Notes under the pieces: generated by a model | What the model was told of the DNA's origin: nothing | Seen by the model: only the letters and a program-made list of their open reading frames with translations | Database searches by the model: none | Shown: piece by piece, positions 1 to 8,917 of the stretch | How the letters are laid out: every line of letters starts with the position of its first letter | Position numbering within the stretch: position 1 is the stretch's first letter | Made by a program: the position numbers and the translations under genes | NCBI RefSeq assembly: GCF_013179805.1 | Contig: NZ_SRRZ01000127.1 | Span: 1-22,134 of the forward strand | DNA: 22,134 nucleotides | Reading direction: 5' to 3' | Origin: Microcoleus asticus IPMA8 | GTDB taxonomy: Bacteria > Cyanobacteriota > Cyanobacteriia > Cyanobacteriales > Microcoleaceae

Positions 1-55
1 CCCCCCCCGCCCCCCCCCCTCCCGCCCCCCTCGGTCCGCTCCCCCGCGCTGCCGA
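1..55. other. C-rich low-complexity window edge
   Basis: The first ~50 bases are almost entirely C with a few G and T, then composition changes abruptly to ordinary sequence. No reading frame or motif is visible. It resembles a contig-end or sequencing artefact (poly-G on the complementary strand) more than biology, although a real GC-rich tract cannot be excluded. Confidence 0.6.
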
Positions 56-91
56 AATTAGCGATCGAGATCCTCAAGGGGATGAGTAACA

Positions 92-192
92 TCGAAAATC
101 GATTTTCGACTGAATTCCCCAATCGAAAATCTAAAATCTAAAATCTAAAATCGACTGAATTCCCCAATTGGAAATCGAAAATCTAAAATCTA
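92..192. repeat. Heptamer repeat tract with direct repeats and palindrome
   Basis: Two runs of the heptamer AAATCTA (about 124-150 and 175-190) are separated by an 18-base direct repeat, TCGACTGAATTCCCCAAT, present at 106-123 and 151-168. A perfect 18-base palindrome, TCGAAAATCGATTTTCGA, lies at 92-109. Short tandem heptamers of this kind (STRR) are known from filamentous cyanobacteria. The right end of the tract supplies the TAG stop codon (complement of 190-192) of the WD40 gene on the minus strand. Confidence 0.85.
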
Positions 193-3100
193 AAATCGAT
201 TTGGTTTTGCCCCCACCCCTTCACAGAGACGCCGATCGCGATCGCTCACATTAGGATTAGTTCTCAGATAATCCCCCACCCAATCGCAGCCCCTCACCAG
301 CAAATCGTCAAGATCCAAATTCCACAAAATCACCCGATTATCCCGGCCTGCAGAAGCCAGAACCTTCCCATCCGGGCTAAAACTTACGCTCATCACGCTA
401 TCCTTGTGACCCGTCAAAGTTTTCAGCAAAGTCCCGCTGCGGCTCCACAGTTTCACCTTATGATCGTAACTGCCCGAAGCAACCAACAAACCATCCGGGC
501 TAAAAGCAACGCTAGTCACGCTGTCGCTAGAACCCTTCAGCAGCGTCGCCACCAAAGTCCCGTCCACCTTCCACAATTTCACCGAATTGTCGTAACCCGC
601 CGAAGCCAGCATTTTGCCGTCAGGGCTAAAAGCAACCCCCAACACAAAACTGTTGTGAGCTCCTTCAAAAGTTCTCAGCAAACGACCGTCCCGATTCCAG
701 AGTTTGACAGTACCGTCATCGCTTGCAGAAGCCAGCATCGAGCCGTCGGGACTGAAAGTCACCCCTGTCACCCAGCCTGTGTGTCCCGTCAAAGTTTTAA
801 TCAACCTGCCGTTTCTCGTCCACAGTTTAACAGTCTTGTCCTTGCTCGCCGAAGCGAGAATCTCGCTGTCGGGGCTAAAACTCACGCTCATCACGCTGTC
901 GGCGTGGCCGTCGAGAGTCAACAGCACAGAAGGCGAACACGGGAACAGCGGAGCCGAAGGACAAGGCAGAATATTACTCATGCCATCTTCTTTCAAACTC
1001 CAGACTTTCACCGTTTTGTCGTAACTCCCAGAAGCAAGTAACTGGCCGTCGGGGCTGAAACTGACGCTGGCCACTCTCTGAGTGTGTCCTTCCAAGGTTT
1101 CGAGCAAAACTCCCGTGCGGCTCCAGAGTTTGATAGTTTTGTCCGTAGAAGCAGAAGCCAGCCTTTGGCCGTCGGGGCTGAAAGTAACGCTTTGCACCCG
1201 GTTTTGGTGTCCGTCGAGGGTTTTGAGCGGCACGTCATCGAGCCGCCACAGCCTGACAGTTTTGTCAAAACTTGCCGAAGCCAGGGTTTTGCCTTCCGGG
1301 CTAAAAGTCACCTGAGTAACCCGATCGGCGTGTCCCTCAAAAGTTCTCAGCAAGCGACTCTCCGGTTTAATGTTGCTAGCATCGGTTGGGCGTTTGTCGC
1401 CAACACCAGCAAGACTCCAGAGCTTGACAGTCCCGTCTGCACTTCCAGAAGCAAGTGTTTGACCGTCAGGAGAGAAACTGACACCAAATACCCATTTGCT
1501 GTGTCCCCGCAAAGTTGTTAGCAGTTCACCTTTATTTGCTTGTGTTGAATTTTCTGTTGCTGGGTGTTTTAGTGCAGCGATGCTCCAGATTTTCACCGTT
1601 TTGTCTTCACCCGCACTGGCGATCGTTTCACCGTCGGGGGAGAAACTGACGGTGTAAATTTTCGAGGGTTGTCTGTTTTCGCTGTGCCACAAATTAGCGA
1701 TTAACTTACCGTCAGAACTCCACAGCTTCACACTACCGTCATCGCTCGCCACAGCGATTATTTTGCCGTCGCGGCTGAAGCTGAGCCAATTTACGGGAGC
1801 AAATTGTTCGATCGTTCGCAGCAGCGTCCCGTCGGTTTTCCAAAGTTTGATTGTTTTGTCTGTAGATGCACTGGCGATCGTTTGACCGTCAGAACTAAAA
1901 GCAACGCTGGTAACGCTATTAGTATGCCCTTTGAAAGTTGCCAGCAAACTGCCGTCTGTTTGCCAAATTTTGACAGTTTTATCTAAACTTGCCGAGGCTA
2001 TTGTTTTGTTGTCTGGACTGAACGCGACAGAGGATACGCTGTTAGTGTGACCTTTGAAAGTTGCCAGCAAACTGCCGTCGCGCCGCCAAAGTTTGACGGT
2101 TTTATCTACACTGGAAGAAGCTATTGTTTCGCCGTCTGGACTGAAACTAAGACCCCAAACTACATCGCCGTGTCCCTCCAAGCGGTTGCGTTCTTTGACT
2201 CCATAAACAGCCTGCTGGAGCGCAGCAGAAATTAGAATTTCGGTGTCTTTGAGAGTATACATTTCTTGGGAGTGTTCGATGTGTCTCCACTTTTTACCAG
2301 CTCTCAAACTTTCCATCATGGCGTCAAATTTGTTGTTTGAGAAATAAAGTGCTTCAGAAGCTGCTGTGAGGGTACTAATTTCGGCTCGTTGAGTTTGAGC
2401 GACAGCTAGCTGTTTTTGACCCACGGCCCGCCACCAAAAGTTTACGGCGGCGATCGTGGAACTCGTTAGCAGCATGACGCCGATCACTGCTAATCCCAGC
2501 AGTTGTTTGAGAAAAGTATTGGCTCGATAGAGCTGTGCTTGACTCATGTTTTTATCCGCTTCCGCTTTGTGCAGTCTGGCTTCTAAGCCGAATCTTTGGC
2601 GGATCGGTCGCACTAAATAGTCGTGTACCAATTGATAGCGGTCTTCTGGGGCTTCCCGCAGCAGAAATAGCAAACCGTGACCGACTAAAATGTCTAAAAT
2701 TAAGTCGAGGTTGTCGGTTTTCTTTTGTCGGATTTCTGGGTCTTTTGCGAACTGTCGCTGTAGGGAAATTCGGTTTCTGCCGATCGCCGATAATTCGGTT
2801 TCGCGGGCATCGGCTGGCTGCTGACCTGTAACTAACGAGAGTTCGTGTTTGGTTTTTATCAGTCGAACGCCTCTTTCATCTGTCAGGGAAAACAAGATTT
2901 TCCAAGCTGCGTCTTCGTTAACGGGCCCGCAGTCAGAGATGACTCTTTCGAGCGATCGCTTCACTAATTCCGCTTTGGGATGGTCCCCCAATTGCTGGTA
3001 TTGTGCTAGACTGGTAATACCTTCTTCTTGAAGTTGCGCTCCCACTACCTGCAATTCGATCGGTCGCACTTCTTGCAATTCGTCTGCTAAATCTTCTACG

Positions 3101-5664
3101 AAGGCATCGATCAGTGCCGGCTCTAAATAAAATTCCGCCCGTTCTGTTAAGTGTCCGATGACAGCCCGCGCATCTTTGATAGAAAAACTGCGGAGTTGGT
3201 AGCGGATGCTTTTGTCGAGAATATTATTGTTAATAGCGTCAAGATTTGGGAAGCGATCGCAATCTAGTAAGTAGTGCAAATAATCTTCGCGCAAGCACAG
3301 AATTATTTTGACATAAGGCAAATTCAAAAACAAGCGCAAAAAATTATAAAAAAGTTGTCTTTGTGCCACTGAAGTCGAAACAAAGAAAAACTCTTCAAAT
3401 TGATCGAAAATCAGCACAGTCAACAAATTATTTGTGGCATTTTCGCGCAACTGCTCTATAATAAAAGAAGACACTTCCGAGCTGCGAGCCGGAATAACCG
3501 AGCAACTTCTTTTATGGATTTTCTGTAGTCCTTTGGAGATTAATTTACTTTCCTCTTCGGCTTGTTTGTCGTACAGTGCGCTGTTCAAAGCATTTTCTAA
3601 CTCCACCAGCCAATCAGTGTAAACTTTGACTACTACGGGCAATGTATCGCGCGCGCCCGGAGTAATATTTTTCAAAGCTGGTACTAAGCCGGCATTGACT
3701 AGAGAACTTTTCCCGACTCCGCTGGGCCCGTGAATAATAGTTAATTTATGGTCGTCCCTGCTAATTCTTTCTAGCAAGCTATTGATATCTGTTTGGCGCG
3801 AGTAAGCTGTCATTTCCGCTGCGATTGCGGCTTGATTTTGAGCGGAGGGACCCGAAGGATTGACGGCTTGTCGCTGCTGCTGCAATTGGCTGGCTCCGAT
3901 AAAAGCTCTAAATCCGTATTGATATTCGATCGACCGCTGGGTTTTTTTAATCCGAAACGCTTTGAGATACTCTCCCTGCTCGAAATAAACCGCTTGCAGT
4001 TCCGTCAAAATATCGATGTAAAGTCGGGGGTCGTACTTCGGCTCGCTTTGAGATTGAGCCAATTCCAATGAATGAACCGCCGCTTCCCACTGGTCTAGCT
4101 GCCGCAAACTTCGGGCTAGCAGTAAAAGATACGAACTTCTGTCAGATTTGGGATGTTGGATTTTAGATTTGGGATCGTTACTTGACTCGTTAGTGCCCAC
4201 AATTTCTGGATAATTTCCCTCAAACCCCAATCTCAAATCTTCAATCAGCAATCTCAAATCGTTAGGCGTTTGATCCAAAATTGCCAAAGCCAACTCGGCT
4301 AGCTGGCGGGCTTGACTCCACCTCGACTGTTGCAGGGCAACTTCAGCCAAAAAGCCGTAATCTTGAGCTAGTTGGCTGGCAGTACCGTAAGTGAAGTGCA
4401 ACTGCAAAGAATTTTCAGCTAATGCTTGCAACTCTCCCCAAGCTTTCAGGCGCTGCAGCACTTCTCCGAGGTGTGCTGTCACCTCAGCTACCAATTCGGG
4501 ACGTGAGGCAAGGGAGAAAGCGTTTCTAGATTGTTCGAGGCTAATCCAAGCTTGTTCCCAGTGCTGGCGGTTGGCTACCGGATTTCTGGCTGCTTGCAAC
4601 CGATGACACAGGGCTATGTGAAACAGCACTATGCCTTCTCTCTCTAAATATAAAATGTTGGGGACAGGATTCGACAAGGAAGAGAAGGTTTCTGGGTTTT
4701 CGGAATCTTCCGAGTTTGCGAGTTCCCAGTTGCCGGTTTGCTGCTGCCAAAAGGCTAAACTTTCTTGGTAGTGAATTAAGGCAGTTTCGGTTTGGTCGCT
4801 GACATAGTAATCTCGACCGAGAACGAATTGCAGGCTGGCTTTGAGGGCGGGTTCTAATTCTTCACCGCGATTTTGTAAATCTCTTAAAGCTAATTCTAGT
4901 TCTCGGCGTGGCAAAGAGCCGATCGCCAAATCTAGGGTATTGCCCGGACTCAAGGGCGAATACGAGCGGAGATCTGATTGTCGTGCGTTTTGGGGTTGAG
5001 AGTGAAAAGTGATAAAGCTTTCTCCGGAGCTAATTTCGCGCTCTTGGGCGCGTTTTTCGCACTGCGTTTCCCAGGTTCCAAAACTAGCCAGGGCGCCGAC
5101 GTTGCTGCTTCCGATTTCTTGATTGAGTTCGCCTACCTTAAATATAGTATCGGCCCGCCTAGCAAGGAAATTAATTAATTCGTCAACTGCCATTTCAAAT
5201 TTAATTGTGGCGGCGGCCCAACTTTTGAAATCCGGGGCCAGACGAATCATTTTGGTCACGATGTCATCTGTTACCCACAAAATTACCGGGCAGGAAAAAT
5301 TTTTGCGGAATTCGTCTCGCACTTGATTGGTAGAGGCCATCAGTTCGTCGATCGCTACTACTGTTTCTAAACCGAATACCATCAAAGCCGAGGCGGAACC
5401 TACAGGGGAAAACCCCTCCTGAAAAGTGCTTGCCAGCAGGCTAGTGTAGAGGGTTTTAACTGAAGCTGGCAGGACGAAATCTTGAATTGGAACTGGGGAC
5501 ACTTCTCGCAGCCGCTGCGCTATTTGCTGCCGCAACTGCTCGTAGTTGCAGCGCACCAAAATTAGCGAGAATTGGTGTTGAGACATTGTGATGGATCTTA
5601 CCAGAGTTTTGAGCGAGCGCTCGTTGTAGTTGGCAGTTTCTTGTACCTTAATTAGATCGGTCAT
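190..5664 (-). CDS. nSTAND-type NTPase with 14 WD40 repeats
   Basis: A large multidomain regulator or sensor of the cyanobacterial STAND/WD40 type. Residues 1-170 form an N-terminal domain of a kind seen in cyanobacterial WD40 proteins (LWVTDD near 129). Residues ~255-600 are helical and TPR-like. The NTPase has Walker A GPSGVGKSS (646-654) and Walker B TVLIFDQFEEF (749-759). A hydrophobic segment at ~1054-1077 is probably a membrane anchor. Residues ~1160-1790 hold 14 WD40 units (xGHxxxVxxVxFSPDGxxLASxSxDKTVKLW), enough for two seven-bladed propellers. The ATG start has AGAGGT 7 bases upstream; Met27 is an alternative. The last codons and the TAG stop lie in heptamer repeats, and a linker at residues ~468-508 is repeat-derived. 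STAND proteins use nucleotide-dependent switching; the ligand and partner here are unknown. Some STAND proteins act in phage defence, but nothing here proves that role. Confidence 0.93.
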   Translation of the reverse strand: MTDLIKVQETANYNERSLKTLVRSITMSQHQFSLILVRCNYEQLRQQIAQRLREVSPVPIQDFVLPASVKTLYTSLLASTFQEGFSPVGSASALMVFGLETVVAIDELMASTNQVRDEFRKNFSCPVILWVTDDIVTKMIRLAPDFKSWAAATIKFEMAVDELINFLARRADTIFKVGELNQEIGSSNVGALASFGTWETQCEKRAQEREISSGESFITFHSQPQNARQSDLRSYSPLSPGNTLDLAIGSLPRRELELALRDLQNRGEELEPALKASLQFVLGRDYYVSDQTETALIHYQESLAFWQQQTGNWELANSEDSENPETFSSLSNPVPNILYLEREGIVLFHIALCHRLQAARNPVANRQHWEQAWISLEQSRNAFSLASRPELVAEVTAHLGEVLQRLKAWGELQALAENSLQLHFTYGTASQLAQDYGFLAEVALQQSRWSQARQLAELALAILDQTPNDLRLLIEDLRLGFEGNYPEIVGTNESSNDPKSKIQHPKSDRSSYLLLLARSLRQLDQWEAAVHSLELAQSQSEPKYDPRLYIDILTELQAVYFEQGEYLKAFRIKKTQRSIEYQYGFRAFIGASQLQQQRQAVNPSGPSAQNQAAIAAEMTAYSRQTDINSLLERISRDDHKLTIIHGPSGVGKSSLVNAGLVPALKNITPGARDTLPVVVKVYTDWLVELENALNSALYDKQAEEESKLISKGLQKIHKRSCSVIPARSSEVSSFIIEQLRENATNNLLTVLIFDQFEEFFFVSTSVAQRQLFYNFLRLFLNLPYVKIILCLREDYLHYLLDCDRFPNLDAINNNILDKSIRYQLRSFSIKDARAVIGHLTERAEFYLEPALIDAFVEDLADELQEVRPIELQVVGAQLQEEGITSLAQYQQLGDHPKAELVKRSLERVISDCGPVNEDAAWKILFSLTDERGVRLIKTKHELSLVTGQQPADARETELSAIGRNRISLQRQFAKDPEIRQKKTDNLDLILDILVGHGLLFLLREAPEDRYQLVHDYLVRPIRQRFGLEARLHKAEADKNMSQAQLYRANTFLKQLLGLAVIGVMLLTSSTIAAVNFWWRAVGQKQLAVAQTQRAEISTLTAASEALYFSNNKFDAMMESLRAGKKWRHIEHSQEMYTLKDTEILISAALQQAVYGVKERNRLEGHGDVVWGLSFSPDGETIASSSVDKTVKLWRRDGSLLATFKGHTNSVSSVAFSPDNKTIASASLDKTVKIWQTDGSLLATFKGHTNSVTSVAFSSDGQTIASASTDKTIKLWKTDGTLLRTIEQFAPVNWLSFSRDGKIIAVASDDGSVKLWSSDGKLIANLWHSENRQPSKIYTVSFSPDGETIASAGEDKTVKIWSIAALKHPATENSTQANKGELLTTLRGHSKWVFGVSFSPDGQTLASGSADGTVKLWSLAGVGDKRPTDASNIKPESRLLRTFEGHADRVTQVTFSPEGKTLASASFDKTVRLWRLDDVPLKTLDGHQNRVQSVTFSPDGQRLASASTDKTIKLWSRTGVLLETLEGHTQRVASVSFSPDGQLLASGSYDKTVKVWSLKEDGMSNILPCPSAPLFPCSPSVLLTLDGHADSVMSVSFSPDSEILASASKDKTVKLWTRNGRLIKTLTGHTGWVTGVTFSPDGSMLASASDDGTVKLWNRDGRLLRTFEGAHNSFVLGVAFSPDGKMLASAGYDNSVKLWKVDGTLVATLLKGSSDSVTSVAFSPDGLLVASGSYDHKVKLWSRSGTLLKTLTGHKDSVMSVSFSPDGKVLASAGRDNRVILWNLDLDDLLVRGCDWVGDYLRTNPNVSDRDRRLCEGVGAKPNRF
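917..985 (-). repeat. Proline/cysteine-rich in-frame insertion in a WD40 linker
   Basis: Between the ninth and tenth WD40 units the linker is about 20 residues longer than the typical one and reads LPCPSAPLFPCSP. The DNA is C/T-rich with roughly heptad periodicity, like the CCCCTTG-type short repeats of filamentous cyanobacteria. It keeps the frame open and should form a loop on the propeller surface. Its repeat origin is inferred from composition only. Confidence 0.45.
4141..4263 (-). repeat. Repeat-derived linker inside the NTPase/WD40 gene
   Basis: Variants of the heptamers TTTTAGA, TTTGGGA and AATCTCA found between genes elsewhere in this window occur here inside the open reading frame. 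They encode DPKSKIQHPKSD (about residues 497-508) and DLRLLIEDLRLG (469-480). The frame stays open across the segment, which joins two helical blocks and probably tolerates extra length. Confidence 0.65.
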
Positions 5665-6345
5665 GCGTGCACCTCTTTTGCATAAATCTATTACCTAACG
5701 CTCGCCAATCGTGACTGAAAGCGTATCTACTTAGACATAGTCGTCTCTGTCTGACGCTTTATCTCTGTATAAATACGTAGTTTTCCGTACTTGTCCTATC
5801 AATACTTACATAGTTATTACAGCCAATGTAAAGATATCATACCTCTCAATCTCAGAGAATGCGAGACTTCACAATAAAAATTTAAGCCCGTCTAAGAATT
5901 TTTTTTGTCAGCTACAGATAAATGAGTACAGGCTATAAATAGCTAAGCGCTCAAGTTATGATAATACCGACGACTAGCTATTAGTAAACAGCTCCGAGCT
6001 ATCTGTAGCAGGCATTTAGCACAACAGCAGAAAAATGTCGTCCGGGATGGGATTAGTTGAAATAAGCTCAACAGGTAAAAACAGAAATAGGGGGTCTGGC
6101 ATTGCAGATATGAGAGTTGAGACTGGGGCAAGTCCTTGGTGGCGGCAAAGTTTTACGCGACAATAAAATTCGTGTCATATAGCTAGCATTCAACACAAAT
6201 CAGCCAGCGGTTTTTGCCGCTGGCTGATTTCTCTATTGGATTTTAGGAGTTCGGAGTTTTGAGCGGTGAATGTTAAGTTAAAGAGTTTCTAAGTCACTCG
6301 TGGCTCAGGGATCTTAGAGTCGCGAAGCAATCTCAAAAATCCCAA
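5665..6345. other. Intergenic region between two minus-strand NTPase genes
   Basis: About 680 bases without a convincing gene. It contains the AGAGGT ribosome-binding site of the WD40 gene (complement of 5671-5676), an AT-rich stretch at 5800-5900 that probably holds its promoter, and a strong hairpin at 6197-6230. A 62-codon frame at 5943-6131 has no ribosome-binding site or recognisable motif and is not called. Confidence 0.6.
6197..6230 (-). terminator. 14-bp perfect hairpin downstream of the AAA ATPase gene
   Basis: AAATCAGCCAGCGG (6197-6210) and its exact reverse complement (6217-6230) flank a six-base loop. It lies ~115 bases beyond the stop of the upstream ATPase gene and before the promoter region of the WD40 gene, so it fits a transcription end. 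The following minus-strand bases are only moderately T-rich, so an intergenic repeat is an alternative. Confidence 0.6.
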
Positions 6346-7704
6346 CTATTTTGGCTCAATGCGCTGCAGCAACTCCTTATATTTTCTGGTTTCTGCTAGG
6401 GCTGGATTGATGCCAAACCAGCGACCTTCTTGATCGCGGTATTCAAAGACAAACATACTTCGCAACAAGATTTGAGACTCTTCTTCGCCGGTTACACTTT
6501 GTCGGTTGACGACTTGAAACAGCAATTCCCATTCCATGTCATTGATGGCTCCCAAAAGGTCATCGCGATATTCTTGAATGACGCTTTCGAGACATTCGCG
6601 AGAGAAGGGAGGGTCTTCGTGCTGCAAACAGCTATACAAAAGCATCAGTAGATTGCGAACGTGACCGCCGCTAATCCGGCAAAGTCGGTCTAAAGTTTCG
6701 GGAGAGTCAAAGACTTGGGAAATCAAATCGATGCGTTGATGGGGAGCAACTGCGGGGAAAGCTCTAGCTAATACTAGCTGCCGCAGCAGTGCCATTCCTT
6801 CTGTGTGGTCGTCGCCCGATCGCATTTGCACCGGTACCATCGGCATCACCTTGGGCTTGACTCCAAATCGACTGGCGAGGCGGCCGAAGTCGTTGGAAAA
6901 AATCAAAGTCAAGGGAATCGTGTAGACGACATGGCAATTGAGTTTTTTTAACTGTTCGCCGCGGTCTAAAAACAGGTATTCTGGCTGAGTGCGTCCGCTG
7001 GGTTTGAGGGAGGCGTCGAGGCGGTCGAGGTTGTCAACGATGACTGCGAGCCCTTTTTTCCCTTGGTGCTTGAGTTCGGCGTTAGCTCTGTTGAGGAGTT
7101 CTTCGTTGATGGACTGCAAGATGCTGTTGGTGCGGGGTTCGAGATATTGCCTGAGTTGCGATCGCAGTTTGGGAGAGTCTTTAGTTTTAGCAGTAACTCT
7201 AGCAATGCCTACAGATAACTCGGCTTCCGCTGACAAATCTATGGGAGTCTGCAAAAATTCTGCCACTTCTGCAAACAGATTTGTAAAATAGCTCGGTCTG
7301 AGTTTGATTTTAGCTAATTCCATAGTTTCGCTAACTTGGCGCGCAATGCTCAGCAAAATATCGCTGATATCTACATCACCCATGTCTAAGTCTTGGGAAG
7401 ACTCGAAGTAGACGACGCAAAAACCCTCTTGCTCTAGCTCAGCTTTCAGTCGAAACAATTCCGTAGATTTGCCACACCCGATATGTCCTGTAAATAGCTG
7501 ACAGGTTGGCTCGTTGGGGGAGATGCGGGTAATGGTTCGCTGTAAAGATTCAATGATTTTGCCGCCGCGCACGGAACCAAAATCTATGTAGTATTGATAA
7601 TCTCCTGGGTCTCCCGCAACAAGGGTTTTGCTCGGGTTGCAGGCTTTATAGAATCTGTCTAATTCGAGTGGGATCACAATTGAAGCCGAATAAAAGTTAA
7701 ACAA
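6346..7704 (-). CDS. AAA/STAND-like P-loop ATPase
   Basis: A 452-residue soluble ATP-binding protein. Walker A is GHIGCGKST (73-81), and Walker B GLAVIVDNLDRLD (218-230) ends in the DxxDR pattern seen in STAND/KAP-like AAA ATPases. No membrane segment is visible. The C-terminal third (SGGHVRNLLMLL) resembles the winged-helix/lid part of Orc/STAND-type ATPases. The called start is TTG with no clear ribosome-binding site; GTG at residue 10 (7677), giving a product beginning with IPLELDRFYKACNPSKTL, is equally plausible and keeps the conserved-looking part. The gene is upstream of the WD40 NTPase on the same strand but separated by 681 bases and a hairpin, so cotranscription is unlikely. The specific function is unknown; regulatory or defence ATPase roles are possible. 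Confidence 0.85.
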   Translation of the reverse strand: MFNFYSASIVIPLELDRFYKACNPSKTLVAGDPGDYQYYIDFGSVRGGKIIESLQRTITRISPNEPTCQLFTGHIGCGKSTELFRLKAELEQEGFCVVYFESSQDLDMGDVDISDILLSIARQVSETMELAKIKLRPSYFTNLFAEVAEFLQTPIDLSAEAELSVGIARVTAKTKDSPKLRSQLRQYLEPRTNSILQSINEELLNRANAELKHQGKKGLAVIVDNLDRLDASLKPSGRTQPEYLFLDRGEQLKKLNCHVVYTIPLTLIFSNDFGRLASRFGVKPKVMPMVPVQMRSGDDHTEGMALLRQLVLARAFPAVAPHQRIDLISQVFDSPETLDRLCRISGGHVRNLLMLLYSCLQHEDPPFSRECLESVIQEYRDDLLGAINDMEWELLFQVVNRQSVTGEEESQILLRSMFVFEYRDQEGRWFGINPALAETRKYKELLQRIEPK

Positions 7705-8014
7705 GCTAATCGAAAGTCTAAACTTTCTTTGCTTGAGTTTAGTGGGATTTGTAACCTTTTGCCCTGTGGGGTAAGGCCCTAAATACCCAAAGAACCTTTG
7801 TTTGCTAAGCGGCTTTCCCGGCGCTGGAATTGTTAATTATTAATTAATAACTTTTAATTACATAGGGAGATCAGTGATATTACTGATCTTGGCAGGAGTC
7901 AGGGTAAATTTGCGGGGATCTGGTTAAATGGTAGGGGAGAACGGGGCTGCAGGAGAGAGCTTAAAAAGTTTTGAATTTGTGCTAATCCTTAATTATTAAA
8001 TTGTCAAGAGGTAG
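7705..8014. promoter_or_regulatory. Divergent promoter region upstream of ftsQ with two palindromes
   Basis: About 310 bases separate the minus-strand ATPase gene from ftsQ. Two dyads are visible: TTATTAATTAATAA (7837-7850, perfect 14-bp palindrome) and AGATCAGT-N6-ACTGATCT (7868-7889, perfect 8-bp arms). Their size suits operators for a dimeric regulator, and they lie 125-180 bases upstream of ftsQ. AAGAGG at 8006-8011 is the ftsQ ribosome-binding site, with unusually short spacing of three bases. No clear -35/-10 pair was assigned. Confidence 0.5.
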
Positions 8015-8917
8015 ATGGCTAGTTTTGGAGCGGTTTCTCAAACAGAGTTAGGGCGCAGGCGCCAAGAGTTGCGGCGGCTTCGTCGCGGTCGAGTGGTGGC
8101 TGTGGTGTGGCAAATGTTGGCAGCGAGCTCAATGGCAGGGGGTTTGCTCTGGTGGATTGCGCAGCCGGCTTGGTTGATTGCCCGATCGGAACAAGTGAAG
8201 GTGGAGGGCAATCAGTGGCTGTCGGACAAGGCGGTGCGGTCTTTGGTGCCGCTGTCTTACCCGCAGTCGCTGTGGGGGATTCAACCGCAGGCGCTGGCCC
8301 AAAAGCTGGAGTCAACGGGGCCGATCGCCAAAGCGAAGGTGACTCGTAACTTGTTTCCGCCGAGTTTGACTGTAGAAGTGGCAGAACGGCTGCCGGTGGC
8401 GGTAGCTCAGCCTACTGCGGTGTTGAGATCGAACAGCGACAAGGAAAAAGTGGGGTGGCTGGACGCTCGCGGAGGTTGGATGCCGTCGGAGAGTTATACT
8501 GCTGTGCGATCGCAGAATAGTTCGATCGGACCCGGCAACATTCCGGGAACGCAACCTCAGCGTTCTTTGCCAACTTTAAAAGTCATCGGGCCTTTGGAAC
8601 AGTATCGCGCCTCTTGGCCGCAGTTTTACCAAGGACTCAGCGGCTTGACGGTGAAAGTGTTTGAGATTAATTGGCAAGACCCGAACAACTTGATCTTGAA
8701 AACAGAGATCGGTACCGTACACTTAGGGCCGTACAGTTCCACGACTGCGGAGCAACTTAAGGTTTTAGACCGAATGCGACAATTGCCAAAACAGCTAGAT
8801 TCAAGCAAAATAGCCTACATTGACTTGAAAAATCCTGCTTCGCCGATCGTCCATTTGCCAGAACTCCCCCCCAGTTTGGAGAGTTCCACTCCCGCACCCA
8901 CTCGATCCCAGAATTGA
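8015..8917 (+). CDS. ftsQ: Cell division protein FtsQ
   Basis: A 300-residue bitopic divisome protein. A basic cytoplasmic N terminus (RRRQELRRLRRGR, 14-26) precedes one membrane segment (~27-49). A POTRA-type domain follows (~58-126, VKVEGNQWLSDKAVRSL ... VEVAERLPVAVA), then a periplasmic beta domain and a proline-rich tail. FtsQ/DivIB proteins link early Z-ring components to the septal peptidoglycan machinery. The location directly upstream of ftsZ on the same strand is the usual cyanobacterial arrangement and supports the call. The ATG start is backed by AAGAGG three bases upstream and by the charged N terminus expected of the family. The 376-base gap to ftsZ allows ftsZ its own promoter. 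Confidence 0.93.
   Translation: MASFGAVSQTELGRRRQELRRLRRGRVVAVVWQMLAASSMAGGLLWWIAQPAWLIARSEQVKVEGNQWLSDKAVRSLVPLSYPQSLWGIQPQALAQKLESTGPIAKAKVTRNLFPPSLTVEVAERLPVAVAQPTAVLRSNSDKEKVGWLDARGGWMPSESYTAVRSQNSSIGPGNIPGTQPQRSLPTLKVIGPLEQYRASWPQFYQGLSGLTVKVFEINWQDPNNLILKTEIGTVHLGPYSSTTAEQLKVLDRMRQLPKQLDSSKIAYIDLKNPASPIVHLPELPPSLESSTPAPTRSQN

Noticed and set aside
406..1041. 211-codon plus-strand frame opposite the WD40 repeats
   Set aside because: It is periodic with the WD40 repeat on the other strand (repeated RSQ/AVGxES units), has no independent motif, and the minus-strand gene is certain.
5943..6131. 62-codon minus-strand frame in the gap between NTPase genes
   Set aside because: Cys/Leu-rich product without motif and no ribosome-binding site; likely chance.
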